Shown: one piece after another, positions 49,420 through 59,660 of the stretch
Layout: every line of letters begins with the position of its first letter
Numbering within the stretch: position 1 is the stretch's first letter
Assembly (NCBI GenBank): GCA_949126835.1
Contig: OX421500.1
Coordinates: forward strand, 28,561,991 to 28,625,990
Reading direction: 5' to 3'
DNA length: 64,000 nt
Source: Anisus vortex
Taxonomy: Eukaryota; Mollusca; Gastropoda; Planorbidae
Notes under the pieces: generated by a model
Databases searched by the model: none
What the model saw: the letters and a program-made list of their open reading frames with translations, nothing else
Told to the model about the DNA's origin: nothing
Made by a program: the position numbers and the translations under genes

Positions 49420-49588
49420 AGGTCAGGAAAAAATATAACTCAAATTTTCCAGACGAGATCAACAAATTTTTTCCAATCCTAGATCAAGAAAAGTAGAACT
49501 CAAATCTACCGAACGAGACTACCAAATCTTGTCAATCCTAGGTCAGGAAAAGTAGAACTCAAATATACCGGGCGAGACCACCAAATTT
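49420..49588 (-). repeat. Triplicated 60-bp leader carrying the primer-binding site
   Basis: Three consecutive units (about 49420-49479, 49480-49539 and 49540-49588, the last shortened by the LTR) share GGTCAGGAAAAGTAGAACTC, AAAT, C.GGGCGAGACCACC and AAAT. On minus, the LTR-proximal unit provides TGGTCTCGCCCGG (complement 49568-49580), possibly starting at the TGG three bases further out. The two inner units have TAGTCTCGTTCGG and TGATCTCGTCTGG, mutated versions. Only the LTR-adjacent copy is placed for minus-strand priming. Confidence 0.75.
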
Positions 49589-50261
49589 TGTTACGTCCAC
49601 AATCCCCTTGTGGCCAGAGCTGTGTAGATCTTGCTGATAATTCTCGTTAGTCCTAGGGGAAACTTTAATTATTAGTATTTATGTTTCAGTATTACACGAA
49701 CTCTTCTTATAGTCCTGGGCACAAATTCAGTATTTGTATTCCAACATTTCCTTTCTTGTAAATTATGGTAGTAGATAAATCTTATAGTAATGTATACAAC
49801 ACAATAGGATAGTAACTTGACAAAGAAGCTTCAGTGTAACTGTTGTTGATAGTTTATTTCAGGTGGTATGTTCAATATATACAATATATCTATTATGTAC
49901 AGTTAGAATAAAATAGTGCAAACACAAACGTTCAAAGGAACATATTTTGAAACTCTCTGTCTTTCAGACAAAACAAATCATTAAATACTATCCGAGTGGT
50001 GCAAGGGACAGACCCACTACCAGTAGGGGTGAAAATCATGGTAACATTACATAACTCATAACAAAACGATATGAACTTCCCCTATTAAATAATGAGTCGT
50101 TACCAGACTCTGAGAATTTGAGATCAACACAGAATCCCAGCATTACCTAGAACCTTTCGTTTTCCTACTAAACGTCCTAATATCGCGTGTAGTAAGAAAA
50201 GAGAGAGAGAGGAGAATAAACATTGCGTGTTCCAATTCTTGGAAAAACAATATACATGACA
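49589..50261 (-). repeat. Element 2, 5' LTR
   Basis: 673 bp, partner of 43337-44009. On minus a TATTTAAT box lies at about 49979-49986 and AATAAA at 49853-49858. Confidence 0.96.
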
Positions 50262-52142
50262 ATACTCTTAATTTTACTATATCTACTATATTATACTCTT
50301 AATTTTACTATATCTACTATATTATACTCTTAATTTTACTATATCTACTATATTATACTCTTAATTTTACTATATCTACTATATTATACTCTTAATTTTA
50401 CTATATCTACTATATTATACTCTTAATTTTACTATATCTACTATATTATACTCTTAATTTTACTATATCTACTATATTATACTCTTAATTTTACTATATC
50501 TACTATATTATACTCTTAATTTTACTATATCTACTATATTATACTCTTAATTTTACTATATCTACTATATTATACTCTTAATTTTACTATATCTGCTATA
50601 TTATACTCTTAATTTTACTATATCTGCTATATTATACTCTTAATTTTACTATATCTGCTATATTATACTCTTAATTTTACTATATCTACTATATTATACT
50701 CTTAATTTTACTATATCTACTATATTATACTCTTAATTTTACTATATCTACTATATTATACTCTTAATTTTACTATATCTGCTATATTATACTCTTAATT
50801 TTACTATATCTGCTATATTATACTCTTAATTTTACTATATCTGCTATATTATACTCTTAATTTTACTATATCTGCTATATTATACTCTTAATTTTACTAT
50901 ATCTGCTATATTATACTCTTAATTTTACTATATCTGCTATATTATACTCTTAATTTTACTATATCTACTATATTATACTCTTAAATTTACTATATCTACT
51001 ATATTATACTCTTAATTTTACTATATCTACTATATTATACTCTTAATTTTACTATATCTACTATATTATACTCTTAATTTTACTATATCTACTATATTAT
51101 ACTCTTAATTTTACTATATCTACTATATTATACTCTTAATTTTACTATATCTACTATATTATACTCTTAATTTTACTATATCTACTATATTATACTCTTA
51201 ATTTTACTATATCTACTATATTATACTCTTAATTTTACTATATCTACTATATTATACTCTTAATTTTACTATATCTACTATATTATACTCTTAATTTTAC
51301 TATATCTACTATATTATGCTCTTAATTTTACTATATCTACTATATTATACTCTTAATTTTACTATATCTACTATATTATACTCTTAATTTTACTATATCT
51401 ACTATATTATACTCTTAATTTTACTATATCTACTATATTATACTCTTAATTTTACTATATCTACTATATTATACTCTTAATTTTACTATATCTGCTATAT
51501 TATACTCTTAATTTTACTATATCTACTATATTATACTCTTAATTTTACTATATCTGCTATATTATACTCTTAATTTTACTATATCTGCTATATTATACTC
51601 TTAATTTTACTATATCTACTATATTATACTCTTAATTTTACTATATCTACTATATTATACTCTTAATTTTACTATATCTGCTATATTATACTCTTAATTT
51701 TACTATATCTACTATATTATACTCTTAATTTTACTATATCTGCTATATTATACTCTTAATTTTACTATATCTACTATATTATACTCTTAATTTTACTATA
51801 TCTACTATATTATACTCTTAATTTTACTATATCTACTATATTATACTCTTAATTTTACTATATCTGCTATATTATACTCTTAATTTTACTATATCTACTA
51901 TATTATACTCTTAATTTTACTATATCTACTATATTATACTCTTAATTTTACTATATCTACTATATTATACTCTTAATTTTACTATATCTACTATATTATA
52001 CTCTTAATTTTACTATATCTACTATATTATACTCTTAATTTTACTATATCTACTATATTATACTCTTAATTTTACTATATCTACTATATTATACTCTTAA
52101 TTTTACTATATCTACTATATTATACTCTTAATTTTACTATTT
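50262..52142. repeat. 31-bp satellite array, right half
   Basis: Same unit and phase as 41020-43336, resuming at the duplicated ATAC, about 61 copies. The TCTGCT variant comes in runs, including six consecutive units at about 50780-50940. Confidence 0.97.
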
Positions 52143-52619
52143 CTTACACTCTTACTCTCCATTTCCTTCTTTCTTTGACTTTTTCCATTTCACATACTCT
52201 CTCCATGTCATCGATGTCACCTCTCTTATTCTCCTCACCATCGACATTGTTTCTTTTTCGTTTAATCCATATTATCACCCTCAATACACGCTCAGAACGT
52301 TTCAACCTATCTTGCCCCCTTCTCTCTCTCTCTCTCTTCTTTTTTTTTCATACTTCATCTAGCTTTCATTATATTTTTCAAGTCGTTTTCCATCCCTATC
52401 TCCGCTTATTTCCTAATATATTTCAGTTTTAATCTGCCTCTACTCACTCCTCTTCTTGTTCACCCCCCTCCCCTCACACACTAGTAATATTTTTTTTCCT
52501 CTCTTATTATATCTGTTTCTTTTTCACTCTCTTCATTCTTTTACATTTTTAGATTTTTGTCCATCTTTTTACTTAATAGCTTTTTACTTTTATCTTTCTA
52601 TAACCTCTTTCCATATTGC
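52143..52619. other. Pyrimidine-rich stretch, no gene
   Basis: CT-rich continuation beyond the satellite, similar in character to 40384-41019. Confidence 0.6.
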
Positions 52620-52673
52620 CCTCTCTCTCTCTCTCTCTTTCTAATATACACTTTCTTAAACACCAACATCGGT

Positions 52674-52710
<37 letters not shown>

Positions 52711-52801
52711 AATATACACTTTCTTAAACACCAACATCGGTTCCTTTTCTCTCTCTCTCTCTCTCTTTCTAATATACACTTTCTTAAACACCAACATCGG
52801 T

Positions 52802-52832
<31 letters not shown>

Positions 52833-52927
52833 TTCTAATATACACTTTCTTAAACACCAACATCGGTTCCTTTTCTCTCTCTCTCTCTCTCTTTCTAATA
52901 TACACTTTCTTAAACACCAACATCGGT

Positions 52928-52966
<39 letters not shown>

Positions 52967-52997
52967 AATATACACTTTCTTAAACACCAACATCGGT

Positions 52998-53028
<31 letters not shown>

Positions 53029-53063
53029 TTCTAATATACACTTTCTTAAACACCAACATCGGT

Positions 53064-53094
<31 letters not shown>

Positions 53095-53150
53095 TTCTAA
53101 TATACACTTTCTTAAACACCAACATCGGTTCCTTTTCTCTCTCTCTCTCT
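52620..53150. repeat. Compound minisatellite: invariant 43-bp core joined by variable (CT)n
   Basis: Eight copies of a core starting TTTCTAATATACACTTTC and ending CATCGGTTCCTTTT. Core starts are at 52638, 52707, 52767, 52832, 52892, 52962, 53028 and 53094. Spacing varies between 60 and 70 only through the number of CT dinucleotides; the core looks identical in all copies. The Ser/Leu ORFs on + and Arg/Glu ORFs on minus are shadows. Confidence 0.95.
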
Positions 53151-55106
53151 CATGCTCCCTCTCACCCTATATATAATTGTCGCTGGAATTATCGTCAGTT
53201 ATCTCTCGCTATTTATTTGTCTTTATTTTTTCCTCTATTTTATTCTTATGTCTCTATCTATCTTCATCGCTTTATTTTCTCTACCTCTTCAATTTTTGTC
53301 AGTTTTACATATTTTACTATCATATTCTCTCTCACATACTCCCTTACGAATACCTCTCCCTTCCTCACTGTCACCATACCTATGTCTTTTCTTTTACCCT
53401 TATATATATAACAGCATTCCACATACTAAATTTGTAAGCGTTTTTTTTTTAAATGATTAATTGCATACTTCACTATGTCGAAAAGCTTCCATAGACATTG
53501 GTTTGAGACCAGCTAATGTATAAACTATTAACTTGAGATAATTTAAGTATAGATTTATTGTTTATTACATACATGTGTGTGCATGTTTGTACTTCTACAT
53601 TTCTGTCAATTATACGTTATTTTTATTAATTTTTGTTTGATGTTTAAATTATTGAAAGCTGTTGACTTTCATTAGGCCTAAAATTCTTCTAGATGATTCA
53701 AAAAACATAATATTATGTTCGCAGCAATTTCAATATTGTATTCAATTAAAATGGTTTCATTATTATAAGTATAGTTTCCTATACTATGTCTGTAGTTTAT
53801 TTAATAATTAATTTATTTGCTTGCATTATAATGTAGAAATGCACATGACGTATTTATGTTCTATTACACATTATTATTTGTTAACAAAAAGTAATATTTT
53901 CTTTGCATAACGTTATGCAAATATTGTAGATTAGTTTGGAATAAATAAAAACAAAAAGCGTTTGTGTTTATATTTTGTGTGTGTTTGCATATTAAATTCA
54001 ACAATCAATTTAAAATACAACAACAATAATTAGATCCAAAACATAGAATCACATTTAGAGAGACGCAAAAAGATAAAAAAACAGTGTCGAATACTAAATT
54101 TAATTATATTTATTGTTTTTATCATAAACATCAAAATGTAATAACAGCCCAAGTGTTATATATTATGAAATGCAATTACTATAATCAAATGGTATTATTA
54201 TAATATAGTATTTTTTTACATAAATTTATATTAACTCACAATTCCCATGTATCACTCTTTAAGCCCAGACATACAACACGAATAAAAGAGAAATAAAAAA
54301 GTTAATGTATCGGCAGCGTTAACCCGTGTGTAAGTTATACGTTAGCAACAATAGCAGGTTGAAATAAAAAAAAATGTACCACGGTCGTAATAAGATAATA
54401 AATAAGTTAAAAACGTGCTTGCTTTGACGTGATTTTGGTAGTGAAAATATGTAATTATGTATGAATCAAAAGACATTTACAATATTAAATATAGCCATAC
54501 AATGTAATCTAACAAAAACGATAAGCTTATTACTACAAAAGAAAATAATTGAAAAAATGTATACATTAAAATGAAGATAAGCAATATTATATGCTTTAGA
54601 AAAAAAAAAAAAACGTACATTAATAATACTATTATTACTAACTTTTTTCAATATATTCTTTTTAGTTTAATAACCGATTGAATATGATGTAAAGAGTAGG
54701 TAGAAATATGAGTATAGATATAAGTGCAGTATAATTTTTTTATTTTAGATTAATGATTTTTAACTATGCGCTATTTAATAGTGAACGAATAATAAATAAT
54801 AATAATAATCTATAAGCAAAAGACGAAAAGAAATAAAAACAATATATTGAGCGTTCTAGAACACAACATTTTTTAATAGACACAAAAACGTTAAAATGTA
54901 TCATAACAATGCTTTGTAATGAGAAAATGTATACGCCTCAACAAATATATTTCAAAAAGATTAATATTATTGATCAAAATTGTCTGTGCCATTTTACGTT
55001 TCGCGAGATGATCTTTACCCCTTAAAAAATATCTTGGAAGTATAGGCACGGTCACCTGGGTACAGATAAATAAAGTGGAAGGGACCACATTATTTGTCTA
55101 CCTTCC
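53151..55106. other. CT-rich then AT-rich stretch, no supported gene
   Basis: Pyrimidine bias fades by about 53450; the remainder is AT-rich with no recognisable feature. Confidence 0.5.
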
Positions 55107-55338
55107 TGTGTCTTCTTCTTCTTCATTATACTGTAGAGAGCCCGTTATACCCGAGGAAATGTAAAGTTAAGTTGATTGCGTGTGCTCTGGGATCAAAAGT
55201 GTTCATTACAACTTATAATATTTATAACATACAACTAGAGTTTTAAGATTAAGCCGACAACGATTTTCCATTTGCTCATTCAACTTTTCAGAGATGACTT
55301 GAAAGTAGGAACAGTAGGGGCAGTGATGGAGGATTGGT

Positions 55339-55647
55339 CTAATAAGTTTCACATTCTAAGTGTTGGCTGAGAAAAAAAAGATTATTTGTAAACGTCGGTG
55401 TGTAGGCTAAGTGTGGAACAAGTAGATTGAGCTGATGGCCTATGTTAGAGCGGGACACCTGTTGGGTGCAACCTGTCTGTGTGGACATGTCCAGGTGGCC
55501 ATTCATGATGTTGTACAACATTGTGGCTTTGTCTACGGCTCTTTGGTGTTGTAGTGGCTCTAGATAGAGTTTGTCCACCAAAGCAGAGGCGCTTGTTTTA
55601 AGGCCGTAGTCCTGTAGGATACGACGTGATGCACGTCCTTGGGTCAT
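55339..55647 (-). pseudogene. LINE RT C-terminal segment
   Basis: 102 codons: 'MTQGRASRRILQDYGL', 'LVDKLYLEPLQHQRAVDK', 'ATMLYNIMNGHLDM', then decay. It is the thumb/C-terminal part that follows the RT palm in Jockey-like LINEs. Its N terminus is cut by the minisatellite. Confidence 0.8.
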
Positions 55648-56104
55648 CTCCAGCTATATACCATCTCCATCAATATATCATCTCCATCAATATATCATCT
55701 CCAGCTATATATCATCTCCAGCTATATACCATCTCCATCAATATATCATCTCCAGCTATATATCATCTCCATCAATATATCATCTCCAGCTATATATCAT
55801 CTCCAGCTATATACCATCTCCATCAATATACCATCTCCATCAATATATCATCTCCATCAATATATCATCTCCAGCTATATATCATCTCCAGCTATATATC
55901 ATCTCCAGCTATATATCATCTCCAGCTATATACCATCTCCATCAATATATCATCTCCAGTTATATATCATCTCCAGCTATATACCATCTCCATCAATATA
56001 TCATCTCCATCAATATATCATCTCCAGCTATATATCATCTCCAGCTATATATCATCTCCAGCTATATATCATCTCCAGCTATATATCATCTCCAGCTATA
56101 TATC
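55644..56104. repeat. 17-bp minisatellite, 27 units, inside the LINE
   Basis: Two unit forms: A = CATCTCCAGCTATATAT/C and B = CATCTCCATCAATATAT/C. By eye the order from left is ABBAABABAABBBAAAABAABBAAAAA, with one A carrying AGTT. The junction sequences on both sides belong to the LINE coding sequence. The two long + ORFs over it exist because the unit lacks stops in those frames. Confidence 0.95.
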
Positions 56105-56265
56105 AGGTGTTTTTTGTAGGGATCCCACATCGTCGATGCGCAATCCAGGATGGGTCGATCCAAAATCTTGCAGCAATTGCTCTGGATGCTTGTGGAGCAT
56201 CCCTTGACGTACATATGGACGAAGGTGTGTTAGGCAGGTCTGAATTAGGGTGCAGAAAAGTTTAC

Positions 56266-57075
56266 TTAGAATATCAGCTTTCGCCTTACTGACGATAAAT
56301 GTCTTTTTTGAGAAGGAATTCCCATCATATCGCTTTGGTTGTTTTCGATTAGCTGCAATAGGTTTTTGTGTAAATCTTCTTTAACTATCTTCTTCATACA
56401 GTTTTGATAGGTCTGCCGATTTGTTCGTCTGACTTTTTTCTTGTTGTTTATCAAGGGTACGGGTTTCTTGGTGGATGTTCTTTTAGTTGGGATATGCTCG
56501 TTCATCATGCAGGTTACGTGTTCTTGGATACGCTGCCGAAGTTCGACCACATGTAGATCTCGATGACTTGTGATGTCTTCAATGAATTCTACTGTGGATT
56601 TCTTGATGCTGTCGAAGTCCGCCATTTTCAAATTGCTGCGTTTCCTGGCCACCAGCTTAACTCTTGTTGCCTTGAACTTGCTATCAGTAAGGACAATATT
56701 GTGGTCGACCAGTGTTCTAATGGTGGTACAACTTGTCAGTAGGCTTGGTCTGTTGGTGAGGAACAGGTCGAGGGTATTGTGGCATATGGTGGGTTTGTCG
56801 TTTTCTTGATCTAATCCTAGATCGTTTATTTTGTCAATGAAGGCCTGGCTTACTATGCGTGAATACTGGTGGACAACTAGTTTCAGGTCGTTCCAAACGA
56901 TGTCTGGTAGGTCGAAGTCTCCTCCGATCCATATTGTACCAACCAGCGTCTTGAGGATCTCTTCCATATGTTCTAAGCTGGTTTCAAATGGAGTCCGATA
57001 AACAGATCCAATGATAATGGTTCTTGCGCGATCTTTTCCTGCTAGTCGGTAACCTTCCGAATTAAAATAGATCTG
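56266..57075 (-). pseudogene. LINE AP-type endonuclease domain, partial, catalytic residue changed
   Basis: The open frame 56266-57207 contains the C-terminal half of an exonuclease-endonuclease-phosphatase fold: 'IIIGSVYRTP', 'IWIGGDFDLPDIVW', 'LDLFLTNRPSLL' and 'VDHNIVLTD'. The family normally has GDFN and SDH; here Asn is replaced by Asp and Ser by Val, so nicking activity is doubtful. The first half of the domain is missing. The N-terminal 45 residues of the frame look like translated non-LINE DNA. After the endonuclease a Lys/Arg-rich linker runs towards the RT start. Confidence 0.82.
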
Positions 57076-57207
57076 TAAAAAAATAACAAGAACAGAATAA
57101 AATAAAGAGTTCATATTCAAATCACCATACCACTTTTCGATGCATATCACAGTACAGAGAAAATTGTTTAATCTTATAGGAATAATAGATTGACTACTAT
57201 CATACAT

Positions 57208-57484
57208 GCAGTAAATATAATAAATATTAAAAAGTATATATTTTAACAGAAATTACGAAATGTTTATATGTGTAAATAGAAATAAAGGAAAGAAAATTGG
57301 AGAATTGTTAAACAATACTTTAAACATAATACATTTTAAGAAACTATAAACAAAAACCCACAACATTATACATTATAAAAAATATACATTATTAGTGTTA
57401 ATTGTTACGACAATGACATTTGTAAATCCATTAATGACTTAAAAATCAAAGTTAAGAATGAAATAAAAAATAGTTCATGTTGTT
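57208..57484. other. AT-rich stretch, no supported gene
   Basis: Nothing recognised. Confidence 0.45.
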
Positions 57485-57650
57485 CTTGAACTTGGCAATT
57501 CGGCGACAAAGTCCTAATGTGACATTCCAAGGGGTCCGGTTCAAATCTTGATAAATTATACACATGTCTGTCCATGTCTGAAGTGCGTCTACGGAGCTAT
57601 GTGTCTAAGCAGCTCTGATTGGAATCATCATTTTCATTGACAAGGCTTAA
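57485..57650 (+). repeat. Probable degenerate tRNA-derived SINE
   Basis: An A-box-like TTGGCAATTCGG is followed about 40 bases later by a B-box-like GGTTCAAATC. A body of even base composition ('CAGCTCTGATTGG') then ends in AT-rich DNA. The arrangement fits a SINE head and body; no intact copy is present here for comparison. Confidence 0.4.
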
Positions 57651-59074
57651 AATAAATTGTATAATTTTTTATTATTTTTTAAGCAGGTTAAAAGTTAATT
57701 AGGTTAAAATAGTAAGAAAATCAAATAATGTAAATATCACTTATTTAAATTAGTATACAATTTAAATATGCTAAACATTGAATCTACTTTGTAATTTTTA
57801 CATTAAATATAGTTTTGGTGAACTTAGGTTCGATGATAATATAATACGAATTACATTAAACTTTTGAAGCTAACATTATACGTACAATACCACTTTTAAA
57901 GACTTTAAACATATTTGAAACTACACAATATATGCAACGGAATTTAAATGATTTATTAAAATAAGAAGATTCTTACTCGTTTCATTATAAAAACCATGTT
58001 AGTATGTTTACTGCTCAACGCTTATGTTTAGTTAATTAATAATACATATATTATAAAATGTGTTGTGCATTAAAATTAGCTTAGTTAAATTATTTAAGAT
58101 ATATAATATAAAATCAATATTAAATATTTAAAAGCACGCATTGCTTCGGTTATTGCAATTTATTATAATAAAAATTGGTAATATTTATAAATGCAGGAAT
58201 TCATGATTTTACATTGGTTATAGACGAGTACCTATTCTGGCTGAAACGTTTACAATCTTAAATTTTGGTGGCAAAACATGATAGAATACACAAGTTTAGC
58301 AACTTTTATAATTAGTATACTACATATAAGGATTACATTGCACAATAAATACTTAAACACATTTTACTGTGTTACCTCCATTCACATAATTCCATTGGGT
58401 ATTTTCCTTTCACAAAATCATCACTGAAAAAAATCACTTGTATATTAAAAGACTTAATGATAAGATAATAACATTAAAATATAATAAACTTATTCTGAAT
58501 CGTAAGCACTATTAATAAAAAATAAGTGTTAATTTTAATATTTGCAATTTGCAAACAAAGAAATTTTAGTAACAAACCTTTTAAATGACAGAAATATTTT
58601 TACAATAACTAATGCATTTTTTTGTGTGAAAAGAAGCACGGTAAAAATGTTTTTTTATACATACTATTTTACGCTTGGTCGTTTTCTCTTTCTCTTTCTC
58701 CAAAAGCAACACAGAGCCATTACATACAATATGTAAGTTGTTATGATTTCCTAAGAAAGAATTTATTAGTGGCGGTACAATTACAATTATTTAGTCTTCA
58801 AAATATCTTTTAAAGTCAAAATATTAAATTTCTTCAATGTAAATTCGAAAATAACATTATTTGAGATTACAGAACCTAAATATTTAAAACATAATAAGCA
58901 ATTTTTAAAAATTCTAAATAAAAAATATATATATATATATTATATAAAAATCAACAATTACAAGCGTCAGTCTAGTAACACTACACACCTACTTGGAAAT
59001 TTCACACATAGAAAACTAACAGCCAATAAACTAGAGTCACACTATAAAATTCGCTATATAAATATTGTATCTCT
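57651..59074. other. AT-rich stretch, no supported gene
   Basis: Only a short (AT)n near 58925-58940. Confidence 0.45.
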
Positions 59075-59660
59075 CAACGCAAGTATTGTGGGCGGTACTA
59101 AAGCCTAGACTGTTCTAAGAATCCACTCTCGTGCTGACTTCAAATTCTCGGAATGGCTAGGAATAGTCTATTATTTCTCGTACAGGGAAGTTTATGTTAA
59201 AACTATCATTTTCATTATGAGTTTTGTAATGATAACATTATTTTCACCCCTCCTAGTAATAGGTCAGTTCCCCGCTCTCCCCTGCTCGTATTTAAGGCTA
59301 GGCAGCTAGTAGTTTAGAACAAGTCATGTGCAGAGTTTTGTACAGAGTGGACGCTTGTGTTGACACTTTTTTCTTCTAACTGTATATAATCTTCATATTG
59401 TATATACTTTATCACCTGAATTAAATTATCAACAACATTTACACTGAAGCTTCCTCGTCAAGTTACTATTTTTGTTTCATTGTTTACCATATTATAATAT
59501 ATATTTTTATTTGCAACTATAACGTCACGGAAAGGAACGTTTAGAACGCAAATCCTGAGTTTGTGCCCAGGACAGTAAGGACAGTTCGTGTAATACTGAA
59601 ATATGAGTAATAATAACCAAAGTCTACAAAAAAAAACTATATTATTGTTAGTCCTTTAGA
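59075..59660 (+). mobile_element. Old solo LTR related to element 2
   Basis: Read on +, this matches the minus-strand reading of the element 2 LTR in order: 'TCAAATTCTC', 'ATGAGTTTTGTAATG', 'ATTTTCACCCCT', 'GTATTTAA', 'TATCAACAACA', 'TTACACTGAAGCTTC', 'GTCAAGTTACTAT', 'TTTGTGCCCAGGAC' and 'TTCGTGTAATACT'. Intervening bases are strongly diverged and both ends are worn, so limits are approximate. No internal region adjoins it. It is on the opposite strand from element 2. Confidence 0.85.

Larger units (their letters stand above)
43337..50261 (-). mobile_element. Element 2: young Gmr1-like Ty3/gypsy LTR retrotransposon with RT-RNase H deletion
   Basis: About 6.9 kb from LTR to LTR, coding on minus. 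The 673-bp LTRs differ at about six positions by eye. It is flanked by a perfect 4-bp duplication, ATAC (43333-43336 and 50262-50265), and removing the element and one ATAC restores the satellite unit exactly. Order on minus: 5' LTR, triplicated leader, gag, protease, integrase, start of RT, then directly the last residues of RNase H, stop, 3' non-coding, polypurine tract, 3' LTR. The reading frame is open except for one base in the zinc knuckle and the deletion. It is therefore recent, structurally complete at its ends, and unable to make its own RT. Confidence 0.95.
55107..57075 (-). mobile_element. Internally deleted LINE (Jockey/CR1-like) with (GAA)n tail
   Basis: On minus: endonuclease part (57075 to about 56290), a short piece entering RT ('KADILSKLF', about 56265), then a jump past the RT core to 'DRPILDCASTMWDPY' (about 56110-56160). 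A tandem array follows, then 'LEMTQGRASRRILQDYG' and the rest of the RT C terminus (55650-55339). 'ITAPTVPTFKSSL' comes in another frame, then a 3' UTR ending at a (GAA)n tail near 55107-55125. The catalytic RT motifs are lost. The 5' end near 57070 is preceded on minus by 'TTATTTTTTTACAG', which is splice-acceptor-like but probably chance. Confidence 0.82.

Noticed and set aside
41020..52142. Possible CRISPR-like array
   Set aside because: Units are directly adjacent with no spacers and the context is eukaryotic; it is a satellite.
52573..53176. Ser/Leu-rich + ORFs and Arg/Glu-rich minus ORFs
   Set aside because: Direct products of (CT)n and its core; they shift frame with CT number.
55626..56292. 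Two long repetitive ORFs on + (193 and 217 codons)
   Set aside because: They are translations of the 17-bp minisatellite, open only because the unit lacks stops in those frames.
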